Shown piece by piece: positions 63,948-64,000 of a stretch of 64,000 nucleotides of DNA. The position numbers and the translations under genes are program-made. How positions within the stretch are numbered: the stretch's first letter is position 1; each line of letters opens with the position of its first letter. The stretch comes from Janthinobacterium silvisoli (GTDB lineage Bacteria > Pseudomonadota > Gammaproteobacteria > Burkholderiales > Burkholderiaceae_D), in NCBI RefSeq assembly GCF_014200725.1, contig NZ_JACHCL010000001.1, positions 620,001 through 684,000 on the forward strand, written 5' to 3'. The notes beneath the pieces were generated by a model. The model was not told the DNA's origin. It saw only the letters and a list, made by a program, of their open reading frames with translations, and did no database searches.

Positions 63948-64000
63948 ATGCATCAACACGAAAACCACATCACTCACGACTACGTGCGCATCGCTGGCCA
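63948..64000 (+). CDS. Downstream gene, cut by the right edge
   Basis: Only 17 codons are visible (MHQHENHITHDYVRIAG). An AAGGAC ribosome site precedes the ATG. It follows the isomerase gene closely; an oxidoreductase is usual in this place in related operons, but nothing in the fragment proves it. Confidence 0.55.
   Translation, partial: MHQHENHITHDYVRIAG

Noticed and set aside
1..64000. CRISPR array, insertion sequence or rRNA operon
   Set aside because: No regularly spaced identical repeats, transposase-like protein or rRNA sequence was found by reading both strands.

Overview
The window reads as chromosome of a GC-rich betaproteobacterium of the Oxalobacteraceae (Janthinobacterium/Massilia-like). 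This is inferred from the order rlmE-ftsH-folP-glmM with yhbY, greA and carAB, from the cytochrome bd cluster cydDC-cydABX, the egtD-egtB pair, and the protein sequences as I recognise them. No database search was possible. Genes are densely packed and mostly housekeeping or metabolic. No insertion sequence, prophage, CRISPR array or rRNA was seen.

Layout. 1-8 kb: a PepSY/flavodoxin reductase cut by the left edge, a hemerythrin gene behind a near-perfect FNR/ANR-type site, a TonB-dependent siderophore receptor behind a Fur-like box, a nucleotidyltransferase, an O6-alkylguanine-DNA alkyltransferase and small membrane proteins. 8.05-11.4 kb: a tRNA-Asn(GTT) followed by an accessory segment of unusual codon use. 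It holds three small orphan genes separated by copies of a short shared motif and one 540-residue SEC-C protein with a nuclease-like core. The segment ends at an imperfect copy (28 of 34 bases) of the tRNA 3' half, so it looks like an old tRNA-targeted island. 11.5-14.3 kb: an FMN riboswitch in front of a type II lumazine synthase, a MazG-like protein and small unknowns. 14.3-21.4 kb: cydX, cydB, cydA, cydC and cydD with a divergent GbsR/MarR-type regulator. 21.8-28.8 kb: tRNA-Arg and tRNA-Pro, glmM, folP, ftsH, rlmE, yhbY, a DUF4149 protein and greA. 28.9-33.5 kb: carB and carA with a structured leader. 33.6-38.1 kb: a heme-binding-type protein, a patatin lipoprotein and an M13 peptidase. 38.4-40.5 kb: leuA behind a Leu-codon-rich leader peptide, a hairpin and a second small ORF. 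40.5-45.4 kb: ergothioneine genes, an orphan ABC ATPase, a small regulator-like protein and OlsB. 45.4-48.6 kb: an FdhF/YdeP oxidoreductase and FdhD. 48.6-57 kb: a histone-like Ala/Lys/Pro repeat protein, Ppx/GppA, ChaA, a GGDEF protein with a degenerate GGAEF motif and a CHASE-PAS-GGDEF-EAL protein. 57-64 kb: LysR, hemolysin III, NYN-LOTUS protein, a secreted hydrolase, a lone flagellar-rod-like protein, TetR and a sugar phosphate isomerase with a downstream gene cut by the right edge.

How parts fit. CydDC exports thiols and heme-related reductant needed to assemble the CydABX quinol oxidase. The FNR-type site at the hemerythrin gene points the same way, to low-oxygen adaptation. The Fur box, TonB receptor and flavin reductase suggest siderophore-iron uptake followed by reduction. 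The best candidates for undescribed biology are the tRNA-Asn island with its SEC-C/nuclease-like gene and repeat-separated small genes, the leuA leader with two short ORFs, and the three 14-bp tandem repeats between cydC and cydA.
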